Positions 9,151-21,653 of a DNA stretch of 64,000 nt are shown here, in pieces. Numbering within the stretch: the stretch's first letter is position 1; every line of letters starts with the position of its first letter. Origin of the DNA: Apostichopus japonicus (lineage: Eukaryota > Echinodermata > Holothuroidea > Aspidochirotida > Stichopodidae); NCBI RefSeq assembly GCF_037975245.1, contig NC_092564.1:4555484-4619483 (forward strand), read 5' to 3'. The notes below the pieces were generated by a model. It did no database searches. It was not told the origin of the DNA and saw only the letters and a program-made list of their open reading frames with translations. Both the position numbers and the translations under genes were made by a program.

Positions 9151-10819
9151 TTACATACATGAACACATTACCGTGTAGTGTTTTTTGTAGGTTTGTGCTC
9201 AACGACGCTATGCATGTTGTATCGACGACAGTGTAATTTAATTACCGACATTTCAAATAGTATATACATTGTAACGTATGGCACATTCTGAACAAACAAT
9301 GGTAGTTTAAGACCGTTCAATATCAATTATTACAGTGAATTCTAGTCTATACACATTATAATTTATTGGCTATTTTATGATGCAATTGCATGGAGTAGTT
9401 TATATAATATTACCTGTACAGATGAGTCGATGGATAAGTGTCTTTTTTTTTACCGCCACTGAGTATCCAGCAGGTTCAATTAGTAAAACCGCCTTTGTCG
9501 ATCGCTGGTTAGTGAATGAAGATGACAAACGTTACCTCATCTATATCCGATGTGTGATTCACCCATGACAGTACCCAATTCTTGCTACCGCACGATGTGT
9601 ACTTTGTGCCAGTGAAGATTAAGAATTGTCTGGCTTCACATATAGCAAAGTCTGAAAGTAGTTCAATCACCGCGTATCAAAATATGTGAGCAAACAAAAA
9701 GCTTTAATTGAGCGTTGTTGATTAACTCCGAGTAAACAAAGCCTAACTTATCTTTGTTTTATTACAAATACCATTAACATATATAATTATACTTGGCATT
9801 CCTTTAGTATTTCCATGAACCGTGAGTAAAGTCTTTGCATAATTGTTGCCCCCATTAAGAATCATTGATAACTGTTGAAATTTGATCGTGTGCTTGGCTG
9901 AGAAGCATCGATTTAACGGCAGCGGGAGGAGTGGGGAAAATGCGGGTCATTGCATGCCAAGGATCCGCTTTATCAAAATTCATCCGACTGGAACTTGGAT
10001 TTCCTTCACTTAAAGACGGATACCCTCCCCCCCCCCCCATCCGCCATTCCCCCCCTCCACGAGTGACAAACTTCATCGCCCATCACCTTATGCTGATTGT
10101 ATAGCCTCCTAATGCATATTGTTATTTATCGTGGACATGGGTATTCTAGAAAGTCATAACAAGGATCGCTCACATAGTAGAAAAGTTTTATGTTGTTTCC
10201 CAAAGTACTTTATGATATTGAAATGTTATATAAACTGTATTGTGCAGTATTTGAAAACATAATTTTAGCATGTTAGAAATTTGGGTTGACTACCTTTTAA
10301 ATTCACTACTATTATCCCAATAGTTTAGTATGATAAAGGTGTTTAGAGTTTGTCAAACTAAATACTAAAATATTTACCTCTTAGCCTCGTCGTATCCACG
10401 TATCATGAGAGTTTATATATCCATATGGATTGGAAGTTTAAATGAAGAAAAGTTAAGTTTGACTATCATGAACTAGACATTTTTGGTCTACTAGCATGTC
10501 TAGGGCCATGTATATATCATGCAATGCCGCAAGCAGATGTGGAAATCCATCCATTGTATATTCCTTGTCAAAATGTGCATTTAACTTGTCGTCTCTGCAA
10601 CAAATCGTGTTTATTGAGGACACTCATAATGACCATTGTCTTTCCTCTGAATAACGATAAGACTGCATATGCTACCTTGTTTGGAATGAACTATTCCATA
10701 AGGTCATTGCACAGGCGCACCGATGATATATTCCGCAGCATGACTACACAATACTACAGTAGCTCTACGCACAGCACTATTACAACCCTCAACTGCATGC
10801 ACAGTACAGTAGGTTAGGC

Positions 10820-10993
10820 CAAGTGTTGTGCAAAGTAAAGTCAACTTACGTGGAGCCCACTTGCGCGAAAATCAGAAGACCGGTCTGATCACTTCCACAT
10901 TTACCTTGAAGAGTAGCAACGCTAAAAATTATTCCAAAGGAAGTTAACTTTAACTAAGAATATTGAGCGATATCTCGACAATTTTCTCCGACA
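10820..10993 (+). promoter_or_regulatory. PSMD3 5' UTR / promoter-proximal region
   Basis: Sequence directly upstream of the PSMD3 ATG. No TATA box stands out; a TATA-less housekeeping promoter would fit this gene. The transcription start cannot be placed from sequence alone. Confidence 0.3.
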
Positions 10994-13900
10994 ATGGAAG
11001 CATCTAAGAGCAGACCCAAATCTAAACCTAAGACGAAAGATGTCGAAATGAAGGATGCAGAGGAAACGACAAAGGAGGAGAATAGCAAGGCTAAGGATGA
11101 GACTGAGACTCCAAAAGAAACCGATTTGATAACACTTGAAGGTACAAAATGCCATAAAATTAGAAGAAATTGACCCAAAATACATACTCAATGACCAATA
11201 AATGGAAAACAATTGAAGGAAAAGTTAATGAAAATTATTAGGCCTAGGGCCTAGGCTGGGGCTTATTCTGTACTAGGACTAGGAGCCCATACTAGCCTAA
11301 CGTTAGTAAGTCCTAAAGTTATGCCCTAAGTTCATTTGGCCTACTTCATTTAGAAATATTTCTTTAACATAACTCACCTGAAATTATTATTTCTCATTTT
11401 GTCATAATAGTAGGCCCCAATGTTAGGCTACCTGGGGGGGGGGGGGTTTGGACAGACGTCTGACATTAGGCCGGACAGTCTGGGGGTGCCCTGTAAACTA
11501 CATATTGTAAACATCTATGCCCTTTGCTGGCTTCTGTATGTGAATTTACTTAGGGCCTATGCATTGACCACTGCAAACAATACCTGTAGGCCTAGGGCTT
11601 ATAGTTTCAGTGGAGTTTGTTAATATTATTCTTTCCATCATTTCATAGTTTGTTTCATAATTCATAGTTTTTAAATTTTACACAGCAATTAGGCCTAGGC
11701 TAGTGTTAATATCTTGAAATATGCAATTGCAAGGTTGTCCATAGGCTATGAAACACTTCTCAGAGCAAGTAGCCCTTGGAAGTCATCTCTTAGAGTCATC
11801 AATGTGTCCAAGTCTGACAAAAGGTGGAGGAGGGTCAATCAGGATACAACCTCTTGCACGGTGGTTAATTTTAGGTGCCGGCAATGGGATAACGAGGAGT
11901 GTATTCTCAATTTGTACAGGAGCTGCCCTGGTTCTTGATGACACTGAATGTGGCCTCCATTTTGGTGTCATGTCAGTGGCCACCTCAGCTGATTGTGGGA
12001 AGTCTTGGTATGGTGCAACCCGTGCAAGTGGCGTCAAAATTTTTGCAAAACATTCACACCAACGGTTGTTTCATTGGCACAAGTAGCTTTTTCCTTGCCA
12101 TGAGGAAAATTTTCTTGATCATTACATTCCTTACATAGTCTAGTCCTTATAATATTCGTGGCCATCTATGATCATGGCTGTATCAAACTCTCTCCAACAG
12201 AAAAAATAAAAATAAATGCAGTTAATGCACATTAAGAAGTATTGAAGATTTGGTAATAATAGGCCAAGTTATTCATTAGTGAATCTCTTCATACACATGA
12301 ATGATGACCGTCAAATTACACCTTGCCCTGACCTGGCTATAAATTAGGTGCTCTAATATTCTACTTGTTCTTCCAGACTTCAAGGAGCATGTAAAGCACA
12401 TAGAAAAGGCAGTTTCATCCAAGGAGAAGAATTACATGTCAAGAGTTGTCCGTGCTCTATCATCTTCCAGAAGAAAGCTCAATCACAACGTTCTTAGAAA
12501 GTTGATAATGGGGTATTATCCACCAAACAATCCAGAAAAAGATGTCCTTTTGCCATTTTTGGATGAAGTGAGTATTAATAGCATCCTTTAAGTACTATGG
12601 TAAAGTATTCATATATGATCTTGAAGCTCCCTAAACCAATGCTCATGTTTTCTCCCTGCAGTTTCCTAGGCTACTGTTTATTCACCAACAATTTGAATGC
12701 ATAAAATATTGCTTTTGAGTTCTAGTGTCCACTGTCTTTACATTCCACTACTATAAAAGCAGGTTTTGTAGAAATTAATTTGCAAACTGCATTGTATGAC
12801 TCATGCGGCAATAGTATATATGTGTATACTGACTGAAGTATATGTAAATATCACCATATCCATAGATTATTATCAATTGTGGATCATTTTGGATGCTTTG
12901 ATCTTATTTCTTTCCAGCCAATGGATACGGAAACTGATAAAATAAACTTTAGACCGAGGAGTGCCAAGGCCCATCTGCAGCCCCTCCTTCCAGAGCTTGA
13001 TGTCTATTTCCACCTTTTAGTTGTGATCCATTTGATAGATACAAAAAATAATAAAGATGTGAGTAAAATCATTTCACTTTAGGTATGCAACTTTCCTGAG
13101 TTTTGTAAAAAGGATGTTGTTTTTGTAATGACCTAGGAAAGAAAGAATCAATGATTGTTTGTCATTCAATGCTAGAGAGGCCTACATTTATGTCTTCAGT
13201 AGGTTACATACTTGAATACTTTTAATGGACAAATTTGAGAGCTGGTTAGGTTTCTATAGCTGTTCTGAGAATTTTCAGGTTATTCACCATGAAAATTTGC
13301 TGTATTCCTGGAGTGCTCTTTTAAGCTGAAATTGATATTGATGCCAAGTCCCCAGTGCAGGCCTTATTTTAATGTTAATCCATTGTGCCATAAATGTTAA
13401 ATTACTCAAACCAAAATATGTTTTTGGAAATTCATATGAACAACAGAACAGCCTTGAATGACATACGACACCACCTGTCCATGACCAATTTGTAATGAAC
13501 TGGAAATGTGTTTATTTGATTTCATTCCAATTGAAACCTATAGTAAATTATTCTTTATAATACTTTGGTTTAAATTTAGGATTACAATAAGGCAAAGCAG
13601 TGATGGAGTGATATAAAGCCATTGTTGTTGTAGTCACCTATGTTCCACTACCAAATAAATACAAATGATGCCAACTTCCCCCTATAGAGCCATTGTAATG
13701 AATTACATTATTGACTCAACTTGAAGAATCTAAAGTTTAGTCAACATACAGTAGCTTTAAAATCTTTACAAATCCAGCAGGGAGCTTAATTGAAGAGTAG
13801 AATGCATTCTTTGTTTTTTTATCTCTAAACGATTCTTCCGTGACCCCTTTGTCACATTCCTTTAAATATTATGTGACATTTGGACTGATTTGAATTTAAT

Positions 13901-16900
13901 ACTGTGCAAACTAGATGAGGATTTAAATGCCGTCTTGTTTTTTCAGGCTGTTAGATGTTCAGATCTCCTGGTGGCCAAGTTGGACGCCATAAATAGACGG
14001 ACAATGGATCAGCTATCTGCCAAGGCTTACTTCTATCACTCTAGAACGTATGAACTTACAGATCAGCTAGATAAAGTCAGAAGGTAACTATCTTCACTTT
14101 TACTACCCTCTTATCCTCCCCAACCCCTCTTAAAACTGTTAAACTTCTTAAAATGCAGTTGAACAGTTTCTGCTGTATAAAACCAACATTGAATTCTAAA
14201 GAGATAAATTCTACATCATAAAAAAGAGGACAATAGATTCTGAAGAAAATACAGCAGATCGTAACAGATGTTTTGGGTTATAGGACAATTTAAATTGGCT
14301 ACTATTTTGCCTTACTTTGCAAGCAGTTTGTGTAAACTTACTTATGATTGTTTTTAATCAAAATAAAATAAAACTGTTAGCAAACTGCTTATCTGTAATG
14401 TACAGATTGTATGTAATGAATAACAAGGAGGCCATCATGGATGTCTAGGTTGTACTTCATTCAGATCTTTTGCTATGAAGTAGCTTTTACAGTTTAATCT
14501 AACCTTCCAAGTATTATGTATTTATTATTTTTAATGTGTAAAAGTAAGTTGGCCTGATGTTTCGATCCTAGCAGGATCTTCTTCAGAGGCTAAATGACAA
14601 GAAACAGTAACAGAATGGACAAAAATACGCACAGAATACAGACAGGTTAATGAGCATGGTGAACACAAAGAGATAGATGTAAGGGGATTAGTAGACAAGG
14701 GATGGAGAGATGAAAGAAGGAAACCAACAGGGGAAGACGAGAGGAGGGGGGATAAACAGTGGAGGGACAAAGAGAGGATTAAGGGAAGGGAGTAGGGAAT
14801 AAACTGGAGAAGGACAAGACAGAAAGGTGTGGAGAAAAAAGGGTGGAAGAGAGCTATGAGAAGAGGAGTGATGGGGGGGGGGAACAAGGGGAGATGGAGG
14901 GGGGGAAACATATATTATTTGTAATGTACAGATTGTATGTAATGAATAACAAGGAGGCCGTCATGGATGTCTAGGTTGTACTTCATTCAGATCTTTTGCT
15001 ATGAAGTAGCTTTTGCAGTTTAATCTAACCTTCCAAGTATTACCGAAAAGACGATTGGAATTGGTCAAACTAGGCAACCTTCTGAGGCTTTCTTTTCAAA
15101 TGAAAATTAACAAGCCCATCAGTAAATAATTTGAATTCTTTTACCAGCATTATCTCCCTTGGGAATATGCTGTCATAACTAGTATTTATCACCTGTTAAT
15201 ATTTAAACCTGCAACTTAATAAATATTTTAATCTTTCACTTCAGCAATTTGATGATTTTAACCATATTGACTAGTATATCAAAATAAACTTGATTGGTCA
15301 ACGTTATGACTTAAAATTGGGATTTCATGTTGATAGGAATTGAAAACAATAAATAATAAAATACTCAAACAGGTTGCTTTAATGTTTTATATATCCCCTC
15401 TCTCTCTGGCTTCTCTCATTTTTTAGCTTTTTACATGCCAAGCTGAGGACATCTACCCTCCGCCACAATATTGAGGCTCAAGCTACGATTCTGAATCTGT
15501 TGCTGCGCAACTATCTTCTCTATAACTTATACGACCAAGCAGACAAACTTGTCACAAAGTCGACCTTCCCAGACCATGTCTCTAATCATGAGTGGGCCAG
15601 GTTCCTCTACTACCTCGGTAAGTTTTTGTCAGCACAATCGACCTAACACAGGGGGTGGGGGGGGATGGGGAGGGACATGATATTTTGTTGATCTGTGATC
15701 TTATACAAGTTCTGTGACAGTAGTTAAAGAAGCTATTGGAATTGAAGGTTGATAGATATTTCAAGGCTAATTCATTGTTAAAGCCATAACAAAGCAACTG
15801 TAAATTAGTTTGCTCAGCCAAGATTCATAGTTAATGCTATAACAAAGTAGCTGTAAGGTAGTTTTTTAGCCAAGTTTGATAGTTTAATGCCATAATAAAG
15901 TAACTATAGCTTAGTTTGTTCAGCCAAGTTTCATATTAAATGCCATAACAAAGTAACCATATAGTATTTGTTTAGCCAAATTTCATAGTAAATGCAATAA
16001 CAAAATAACTATAAATTAGTTTGTTTAGCCAAGTTTCATAGTAAAAGCCATAACAAAGTAACTATAAATTTATTTGTTTAGTCAAGTTTCATTGTTTTGG
16101 AACAAATTCTGACAAAACCCTAAAACTTGCTGAAATGTTATTGCGCATCGTTTGATATGAAAAGAAGATATGTGTCGATGTGTGACTTTATCCAAGTTCT
16201 TTAACAGTAGTGAGTGCTCAAAAAGTTTGTGGTGCATCATTTAGATGTGAAGTTCTTATATATATCTGGAGGACTTATACAGGGATATTCTTGTTTGATG
16301 TCTACAGTAGCTTACAAATATGTTTTGAAATATTGAGAGCTATAGTTAATGTTGTGTTATTGTCCTTTTCCAAACAAGTAAGTTGAGCTGCATATGCTGT
16401 TGAGATGTAATAAACAGATTTTGTTCACATCATCTAAATTTAATCTTGGTATTCACTAATTTCACCTACAGGGAGAATCAAAGCCATTCAACTCGAGTAT
16501 TCGGAGGCAGAGAAGAATTTGACCCAAGCCCTCAGAAAAGCTCCACAGTCAACGGCTGTAGGATTCAAACAAACGGTATGAGTGAATCAAGACACACTTG
16601 GGTGGTTTTGTTGGATAATAAGTCCGCCCCAAATATTTAGCTAGCGTTGATGAAAATTGACCGGTCATCAAAATTGAACAAGCAATGATAAAAGTCAGAT
16701 TCGTTCGTGAGTGCAAAGTTGTTGTATTGGTTAGTAATTCATGTAGACACATGCATAGGTAGTCGACCTGACTGAGAGGACCTTCATATGATATTAATGA
16801 TTTTACTTGAGCATAAGATTCATCCAATTGTAAACTGCAATTTTAGAATTGAAATGTGGCCAGGTTCTCCAAGAAGTAGAAACAATTTTGTCTCCCAGAA

Positions 16901-19900
16901 ATGTTCAAATTAAGATTCTTTGATCAATTTTCTTCCCCATTTTGTTTTCCTCAGGTGCACAAGTTAAACATTATTGTACAGTTGCTGCTCGGAGAGATCC
17001 CAGACCGATCTCTCTTCCGTGAAAAGATTTACAAGAAGGCTCTGGCTCCATACTTTCAACTTACACAAGGTTTGAGAGAGTTTTCATTGTTATCATGATA
17101 TTCTTTGAAACGCTAAGTCGTGCTCGAGCGAGGCTGTACAAAATCTTAAAGTGTAGTTCAAAGCAACTGCATAGCAAAGTGGAAGGGTCAGCCGTAGGGA
17201 CAGTGGTATTCAGATATTTCATTGGAGATATTGTGGTGCAATGATGTCAACACAAGGTTGTTTAGATGGGTGTCACTATCTCCTCTTAATGGGATCTTCA
17301 GCATTTCTTCAGAGGGCCCTGTCATATCTGTCCTACCAGTGCCACAGATACAGTTTTGGGTCCAAATGCATGTGATTTATTCCATTTACATACCTCCAAA
17401 GTGTTTGTATAGTGCTGTAACATATCTCCATCTATGTGCTAGATGTGAAAATATGTTTAAATAGATCTGGTCTCAATAATTCTGAGAAGAATGGCAGGTA
17501 TAAGTCCGGTATATTCCATTTCAGGTTCTTGGATACAATTTAACTGACGCTCAAAGGTTTAACTGGATTAAGCGGACCTGATTGATAAAAATTCAAAGCT
17601 TTCTGATTGGTCAATGACCAGATGCGTGTTAAGTTGCCAAAAGAATGGTTTGCAACATTTCAATGCTAAAATGTGCTAGTGGTTACAAACCTTATGTGAG
17701 CTTGATAGATTATCACAGTATGTGTGAATTAGGGAAAATGCAGGGACTTTGCCCAGAAGTGTAGGTCAGAGATGCCTCAAAGGAATCCTCATAGATTTCA
17801 GAGACTGCAGGTTGCTAAGTCTCGCAGAACTAGAAAGGACCAATATGACAGTACCCTCTCTTAATTTAGGACCAGGCTGGAGATTGCATTATGTTCTCAA
17901 AATGTCTCACTGTGTTCTACTGTTGATCCTAATTGTTTATATTTTGACAGAATCGTTATTATTGATACTAAAACCACAGTTCAAACATTCCACCTCCCCC
18001 CTTACCCCCTGTCTCTTCTAGTTTATGAATCCTTGTGATAGAAAATTTCTTATTGGTAAACCGACATTCTGGATTTGCCCAAGCCTAAAAGAGTACTAAA
18101 CTGTTTTCTGCCCCCTCCTACCTCTCCAAATTTCCTCTCATTTGATAAAATTACCTGTTGAAATAAGTGGACCGTAACTGCTAATCTACTTTGTTAGTGT
18201 GTGTAATTGTACTGAGGAGATCATGCTTGATAAGTCTGTTAATCTGGCAGTCTGATTCTTGTTCTTTTCGCTACAGCTGTTCGCACCGGTAACCTGGGTC
18301 TCTTCAATCAGGTTTTGGAGACGTTTGGGTCCAAGTTCCAGCAAGATGGCACGTACACCCTGATCATACGACTCCACCACAATGTAATCAAGACAGGTGT
18401 GAGGATGATTAGTCTCTCATACTCTAAGATCTCCCTGGTAGATGTGGCTAAGAAACTACAGCTTGATAGCCCCGAAGATGCAGAGTTCATTGTTGCCAAG
18501 GTATAGTAGTTCACTTTGCTAGAGTAAGATTTGGATGGAGTTCTTGTCTTAAAGTTTGTTGTGCCAGTTTGTTAGGTGGCCTGTTAATGAGTATAAGATA
18601 TTTATTGCTCTGAGTTGCTGTCTGTCAAATACCATCTAAGTTTATCACAGGTCTAAATGTGAAGAACTTGATGGTGCGATATTTCAACGAGTGAAAAGTG
18701 GATATATATGATACCTTGCCAAGAACGTGTTACTCTCATGGGGGGTTTCAAGCCTCATTTGAGGTAAGCAGAGGTCAAAATGTGAAAATCAAGAAGGACT
18801 GTTGCAGGGATATCAAACTTGGCATGTGGATTTACCATTGCCCAATAATGAGTTCAGGCCTTTGGTGATGGTGAAAGGTCATTAAATGGTATGTGTAATT
18901 AACAAAATGGTTGTGTGAATCTCTAGCCGATACAGCACTTGTATGTGAGTTTTTTTCTTTAAAGTTTTATTTTCCATTCATCTCATTTGTTATCTGAGTG
19001 TGGTACAACCTGGCAAATTACATAAATGCTCTCTAAATATATTCAATTGTACCACCTATTCTTGTTATGTAATTGTAGAATGCTACAGGTCAGGTACTAA
19101 AGATTATATATGTTTTTTTTAAGGCATTTATGCAAGCTAATTGTGCCATCTAAGGTGTGTTTGCATGTATGTTTATTCGTACTTTTGTATTTATCGGTAC
19201 GGAGGTTTGCAGCGATTTTCGTCTACCATACTGTGTATATATGTATAATTTATTTGTCATTCTTTGCATCATTACTATGGTATGTAGTCATGTAGTGTTG
19301 CTTATACTATGATATCTCTTGCAATGGTTGAAAGAGCGTTGACTTGAATTCAGCATGCCGCTTTCATTATAACTTTATTTCATGCCAACATTTACCGTTT
19401 TAAGGGGCCCCCTCCTTGTACTCTTATTTCAGTATAGATTCCTGTACTAGTTGGCACCTTCATGGATGTGTGCTCACACTGTACTCACAGACACCAGTCT
19501 AGTACCAGTTTATTAAGTACTCATACTCACTCTTAGAGCCTTGTACTCATACACGCATGGAGGGGAACTCTACGTGTACCCTTACCCATGATGTTGCACC
19601 CTTGCTAGTCTGCTATACAAATACACTTCTGTTATCATTGCAGGCTATACGTGATGGAGTGATAGAGGCAACCATTGACCATGAGAAGGGCTTCATTCGG
19701 TCTAAGGAAACGGTCGACGTCTATGCAACCCGCGAGCCTATGAATGCCTACCATCAGCGAATAAGCTTCTGTCTGGACATTCATAACCAGGCTGTCAAGG
19801 TAAGGTTTAACTTACACTTTTTTCATTTCTCTTGGATAAAAGTTGTTTGTTTTTTTCACAAATTTTTAGTCAGTTGAGCAAGATAAGAAAGCATTGATGT

Positions 19901-21653
19901 TTCTTCTTTTTTTTCAGCCATTACTTGGTTAATATTAGTTGTTGACTTTATTATTGCTTTTTAAATGATGGAATAATCAAAGGCACAAAAACTCATTTGA
20001 TGTAATGTACCTCTTGGTATGATTAAGATTTTTGAAGATATTTTGATTAGTGTTGATATTTGTTCTGTCAGGCAGGTTCAGCTAGATATACTTTGCAGAT
20101 TTCAGATGATATAAACTAGATATATATCTTTAAAAAAAATTCTTCAAAACCTTTCAGAAATATGTTAATGAGGGTTGAAATTGTCTATCAGTTTAAATTA
20201 TAATTACCTACAAATTTCAGATTATACAATTTCCATATCTTTAAGAACCTACAAAACTTGTGGGTATTACAGTCAAGTAACTGATATACTCATCAAACAG
20301 TATGTTGCTTTTCAAGAAACATCTAAACTCAGGCCTATCTTACTACATATTTGTAGCAGAGTTAACGAGCCTACCCTTATTTGCATATAAATTCAGAACT
20401 GAAGTTACCATTGTTAGTATCTCATAAGACTCATAGCTTACTAATCGCACCATTTTGGATGAGAAGATATATCTTTATAAAGTTCTGAAAGAAGATTGTA
20501 GAATGATCTGGAGTGCATCTTGTCAGAAGAGCAATTTGTTGATGAAAGACAACCGGCAGCTTTAATGGAGGATAACATCTTTTGACTTTTTTTCACAGGC
20601 CATGAGGTTTCCTCCCAAGTCATACAACAAAGATTTGGAATCTGCAGAGGTGAAGAACCCAGTATTTTATTCGGTCAAATAAAAATTGAATACATCCGGC
20701 CATTGGAATTGACTTTTATATATAATGTTCATGTAAAAGTCATCTTGCCTGAAGCTTGCTTCACAATTATCCCAATTCCCCAGTAATTGGTATTCCATGA
20801 TATACATGAATTACCAATTACCGGGAGGCAAACTGCAGGCAAGATAGGCACTACTTTACAGTTATGGTCAAACACTAATCCAAGTGAGATTTAGCCGAAT
20901 GTCAAAATTTATTTAGTTTGTACTGTAAAACTATAAAAATTGGGGTTGGGGGGCAGGATGGGATGAGAGGGGGGCTTGGAAATAGGGTGGTGGTTTTCCT
21001 TATTTGGCAAAATGGAAGACATTTCTATGCCTCATTTGGTAGCTGGCATTTTCTGTTTCTTGAATTCCCACCAAATTCTGTGAAAACACATTCCACCTGG
21101 TGTTCGTAGATTTGCTTGTCTTCAGAAGAGATATATTGTGAGTAATGTATTACTACAATATTTATGATTACTTCTTGAATCAAACATTTGTTTCAGTTTT
21201 AATGAGGTCTTATCAAGAAGATTGTGAATGAGCGTATAATTTTATTGACATACAAAATGACTATTTTCATCCTATCTGTTTTGTTGTTGTTGAAATTATC
21301 CATTACAGTCAGTTTCTTTACAGGTTTTATTTTAGTTAAGACTTACAACAACAACAACAGCAAAAGCACACACACACAAATGGAGAATTATGTAATATTA
21401 CAAGACAGGGAGAGTTATTAAACACAGGAAAAGTAGAATATTCACAATCATTGTATTAAAATTAAAAAAAGAGGATGGCACTGTTTTAAATTTCAGTTGA
21501 TAAATCTTAATATCTTAATTATAATTCCCCATCTTCTTGATTCCAATCGTTTCATGATTGTATTTTCTGTTTTTGTAGGATCGCAGAGAACGAGATAAGC
21601 AAGACTTGGAACTGGCTAAAGAGATGGCTGAAGATGACGAAGATAGCTTTTAG
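10994..21653 (+). CDS. PSMD3: 26S proteasome non-ATPase regulatory subunit 3 (PSMD3/Rpn3)
   Basis: Eleven exons: 10994-11141, 12377-12567, 12918-13058, 13947-14083, 15427-15617, 16472-16575, 16955-17069, 18277-18500, 19644-19799, 20599-20649 and 21579-21653 (stop TAG). The joined length is 1533 nt, or 510 residues, close to the family size of about 500-535. Rpn3 is a scaffold subunit of the 19S regulatory-particle lid, which binds ubiquitylated substrates before degradation. Seen here: a Lys/Glu-rich N-terminus (1-49), family motifs such as [54 protein letters not shown] and [10 protein letters not shown], and an acidic tail [10 protein letters not shown]. The PCI (winged-helix) domain should span about residues 265-445. 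All introns are GT-AG with phases consistent throughout. Exon 7 ends at an unusual GTTTGA donor. The start codon is the first ATG of an Ala/Ser/Lys-rich N-terminus typical of the family. Confidence 0.97.
11142..12376. other. PSMD3 intron 1
   Basis: Rich in the palindromic motif AGGCCTAGG and variants (near 11240, 11590 and 11692). It has a 10-base G run near 11432-11442 and a GC-richer block (11714-12138) that is open in several overlapping frames on both strands. That block could be a decayed mobile-element fragment, but no domain is recognisable. Confidence 0.5.
13059..13946. other. PSMD3 intron 3
   Basis: AT-rich intron; nothing beyond splice signals recognised. Confidence 0.6.
14394..14516. 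repeat. 123-bp direct repeat, copy A
   Basis: TGTAATGTACAGATTGTATG through CCTTCCAAGTATTA, repeated at 14920-15042 with about two substitutions. The two copies flank the element at 14517-14919 in PSMD3 intron 4. Confidence 0.93.
14517..14919. repeat. inserted unit with hairpin motif and polypurine tract
   Basis: Begins with a motif containing the near-palindrome GATCCTAGCAGGATC (about 14564-14578), followed by TTCTTCAGAGGCTAAATGAC. It then becomes an almost pure purine strand for about 220 bases (14690-14910). The long minus-strand open frame (14531-14911) merely reflects the lack of stop codons in polypyrimidine DNA and is not a gene. Origin unknown; a dispersed repeat is likely. Confidence 0.6.
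14920..15042. repeat. 123-bp direct repeat, copy B
   Basis: Second copy of 14394-14516, differing at about two positions (GCCATC to GCCGTC, TTTTACAG to TTTTGCAG). The high identity implies a recent duplication. Confidence 0.93.
15770..16095. repeat. tandem repeat, about six units of 53 bp
   Basis: A unit with GCCATAACAAAGTAACTATA, AATTAGTTTGTTTAGCCAAG and TTTCATAGTAAAT recurs with starts near 15783, 15836, 15889, 15942, 15994 and 16047. Copies diverge by 10-20 percent. Located in PSMD3 intron 5. Confidence 0.88.
17070..18276. other. PSMD3 intron 7
   Basis: Unremarkable intron DNA apart from the GTTTGA donor; no other gene seen. Confidence 0.55.
18501..19643. other. PSMD3 intron 8
   Basis: No repeat or RNA gene recognised. 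A short open frame entering exon 9 is simply read-through upstream of the CAG acceptor. Confidence 0.55.
19800..20598. other. PSMD3 intron 9
   Basis: AT-rich; nothing recognised. Confidence 0.55.
20650..21578. other. PSMD3 intron 10
   Basis: AT-rich with a short G-rich block at 20940-20990; nothing recognised. Confidence 0.55.

Larger units (their letters stand above)
7716..10993. other. intergenic region between receptor gene and PSMD3
   Basis: Divergent spacer: both flanking genes start here and point outward. It holds a local repeat in three copies (8114-9150), hAT-like fragments (about 8412-8960), G/C homopolymers (8607-8622, 10025-10040) and AT-rich DNA. A 97-codon open frame at 10524-10817 has no recognisable domain or coding bias and is not called. 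The PSMD3 core promoter and 5' UTR should lie in the last 200 bases. Confidence 0.5.

Noticed and set aside
10524-10817. 97-codon ORF upstream of PSMD3
   Set aside because: No recognisable domain, no splice or promoter support, composition like the surrounding DNA.
11714-12138. Overlapping ORFs on both strands in PSMD3 intron 1
   Set aside because: Several frames are open at once because of higher GC content; no motif identified. It may be a decayed element but is not a supportable gene.
14531-14911. 126-codon minus-strand ORF rich in Pro, Leu and Ser
   Set aside because: Product of a polypurine/polypyrimidine tract without stop codons; low complexity and inside an intron repeat.
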